A stretch of DNA of 13,382 nt from UBA927 sp964367095. GTDB taxonomy: Bacteria; Patescibacteriota; Microgenomatia; UBA10105; UBA927. A program made the translations under genes and the position numbers. Below are positions 13,011-13,382 of this stretch, in pieces (position 1 is the first letter of the stretch; each line of letters opens with the position of its first letter). The stretch covers positions 1 through 13,382 of the forward strand of contig CAYIXE010000024.1 of assembly GCA_964367095.1 (NCBI GenBank). The letters are read 5' to 3'. Below the pieces are notes generated by a model that had not been told where the DNA came from, made no database searches, and saw only the letters and a list, made by a program, of their open reading frames with translations.

Positions 13011-13382
13011 ATGTCATTTATTAAAAAATATTGGTATTTAATAGCCGTCACCATAATTACGGTGGGACTGGGGGTAGTGGCATATTTGACGTCTACCAAG
13101 CTTGATACTACATCCTCTGTCGCACCAAACGTCCCACAGGTCACGCCAAAAGCGGTGAGTAACGCATGCAAAGTAGCCTTCACTATTGCGTCAAATACAC
13201 CCACAGGCACCATTACCAATACACCCACAGGCACCATTACCAATACACCCACAGGCACCATTACCAATACACCCACACCAACGACACAAGGGAACACTAC
13301 GCCGGAATGTATAGATCTCACTCTCAGTCCAACTTCAGGGACAGCTCCCCTTTCACTCACTCTCAAATGTACCGGCAAAGAC
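13011..13382 (+). CDS. N-terminal part of a membrane-anchored repeat and PKD-like surface protein (cut by window end)
   Basis: An open frame of 124 codons that runs off the window. Its product begins MSFIKKYWY, followed by a membrane segment (about 9-26), a short spacer, three and a half copies of the octapeptide NTPTGTIT (about residues 62-89) and then the start of a domain with LSPTSGTAPLSLTL, the typical opening of a PKD domain. The ATG follows the previous stop by one base, which argues for co-translation. Strand, tight spacing, membrane anchor and linker style match the upstream gene, so it is likely another envelope protein of the same set. Confidence 0.7.
   Translation, partial: MSFIKKYWYLIAVTIITVGLGVVAYLTSTKLDTTSSVAPNVPQVTPKAVSNACKVAFTIASNTPTGTITNTPTGTITNTPTGTITNTPTPTTQGNTTPECIDLTLSPTSGTAPLSLTLKCTGKD
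13194..13277 (+). repeat. Perfect 24-bp tandem repeat, 3.5 copies
   Basis: The unit aatacacccacaggcacc plus attacc occurs at 13194-13217, 13218-13241 and 13242-13265 without a mismatch, followed by the first 12 bases again (13266-13277). It lies in frame in the gene starting at 13011. A 24-base unit adds or removes exactly eight residues, so copy-number change would alter linker length without frameshift. Confidence 0.95.

Noticed and set aside
13194..13277. CRISPR array
   Set aside because: The 24-base units are directly contiguous with no spacers and lie in frame within a coding region.
12962..13378. 138-codon minus-strand frame with Met-Val-Pro-Val-Gly-Val repeats
   Set aside because: It is the reverse reading of the 24-bp tandem repeat. 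The plus-strand frame from 13011 has a membrane segment, a PKD-like start and tight spacing to the upstream gene.

Overview
The window looks like a chromosomal segment of a Candidate Phyla Radiation (Patescibacteria) bacterium, most likely in or near the Microgenomates group. The main clues are a short HrcA, a zinc-finger-less DnaJ in the normal dnaJ position, reduced pilN/pilO genes, several single-pass surface proteins with Thr/Pro linkers and P-x-[ST]-G-type C-termini, and a palindromic element read through in frame inside grpE as Leu-Pro-Ala-Gly-Lys-Ala-Gly. The lineage call rests on memory of such genomes, not on a search. TGA ends several genes, so the recoded (TGA = glycine) CPR lineages are unlikely. 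Genes are densely packed and no gap reaches 300 bases.

Left part (1-4475, minus strand): a complete heat-shock operon transcribed hrcA-grpE-dnaK-dnaJ. A near-consensus CIRCE operator overlaps a strong sigma70-type promoter upstream of hrcA, so HrcA should repress its own operon. The 161-base grpE-dnaK spacer holds two inverted repeats, and the dnaK-dnaJ spacer holds a perfect 12-bp hairpin followed by an extended -10 box for dnaJ.

Middle (4484-6960, plus strand): a divergent pair of envelope genes. The first encodes a cohesin-like plus Ig-like surface protein. Its stop codon overlaps the start of a membrane-anchored GH39-like glycoside hydrolase. The hydrolase gene converges with a minus-strand MurJ-family flippase gene (6957-8609), the two stops sharing four bases.

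Right part (8639-13382, plus strand): rpsT (ribosomal protein bS20), then pilN-like and pilO-like inner-membrane type IV pilus genes, a 65-residue membrane protein, a FnIII/Ig-like surface protein ending in an IPETG-type tail, a 17-cysteine membrane-anchored protein, and the start of another membrane-anchored protein with a perfect 24-bp tandem repeat. This resembles a pilus and cell-surface gene set.

Most notable points: -10 boxes only 7-11 bases before several start codons (suggesting leaderless mRNAs), structured spacers in the heat-shock operon, the intragenic palindrome in grpE, and a MurJ homologue that by eye lacks several charged residues important in E. coli MurJ. I found no clear evidence for a wholly new defence or mobile system.
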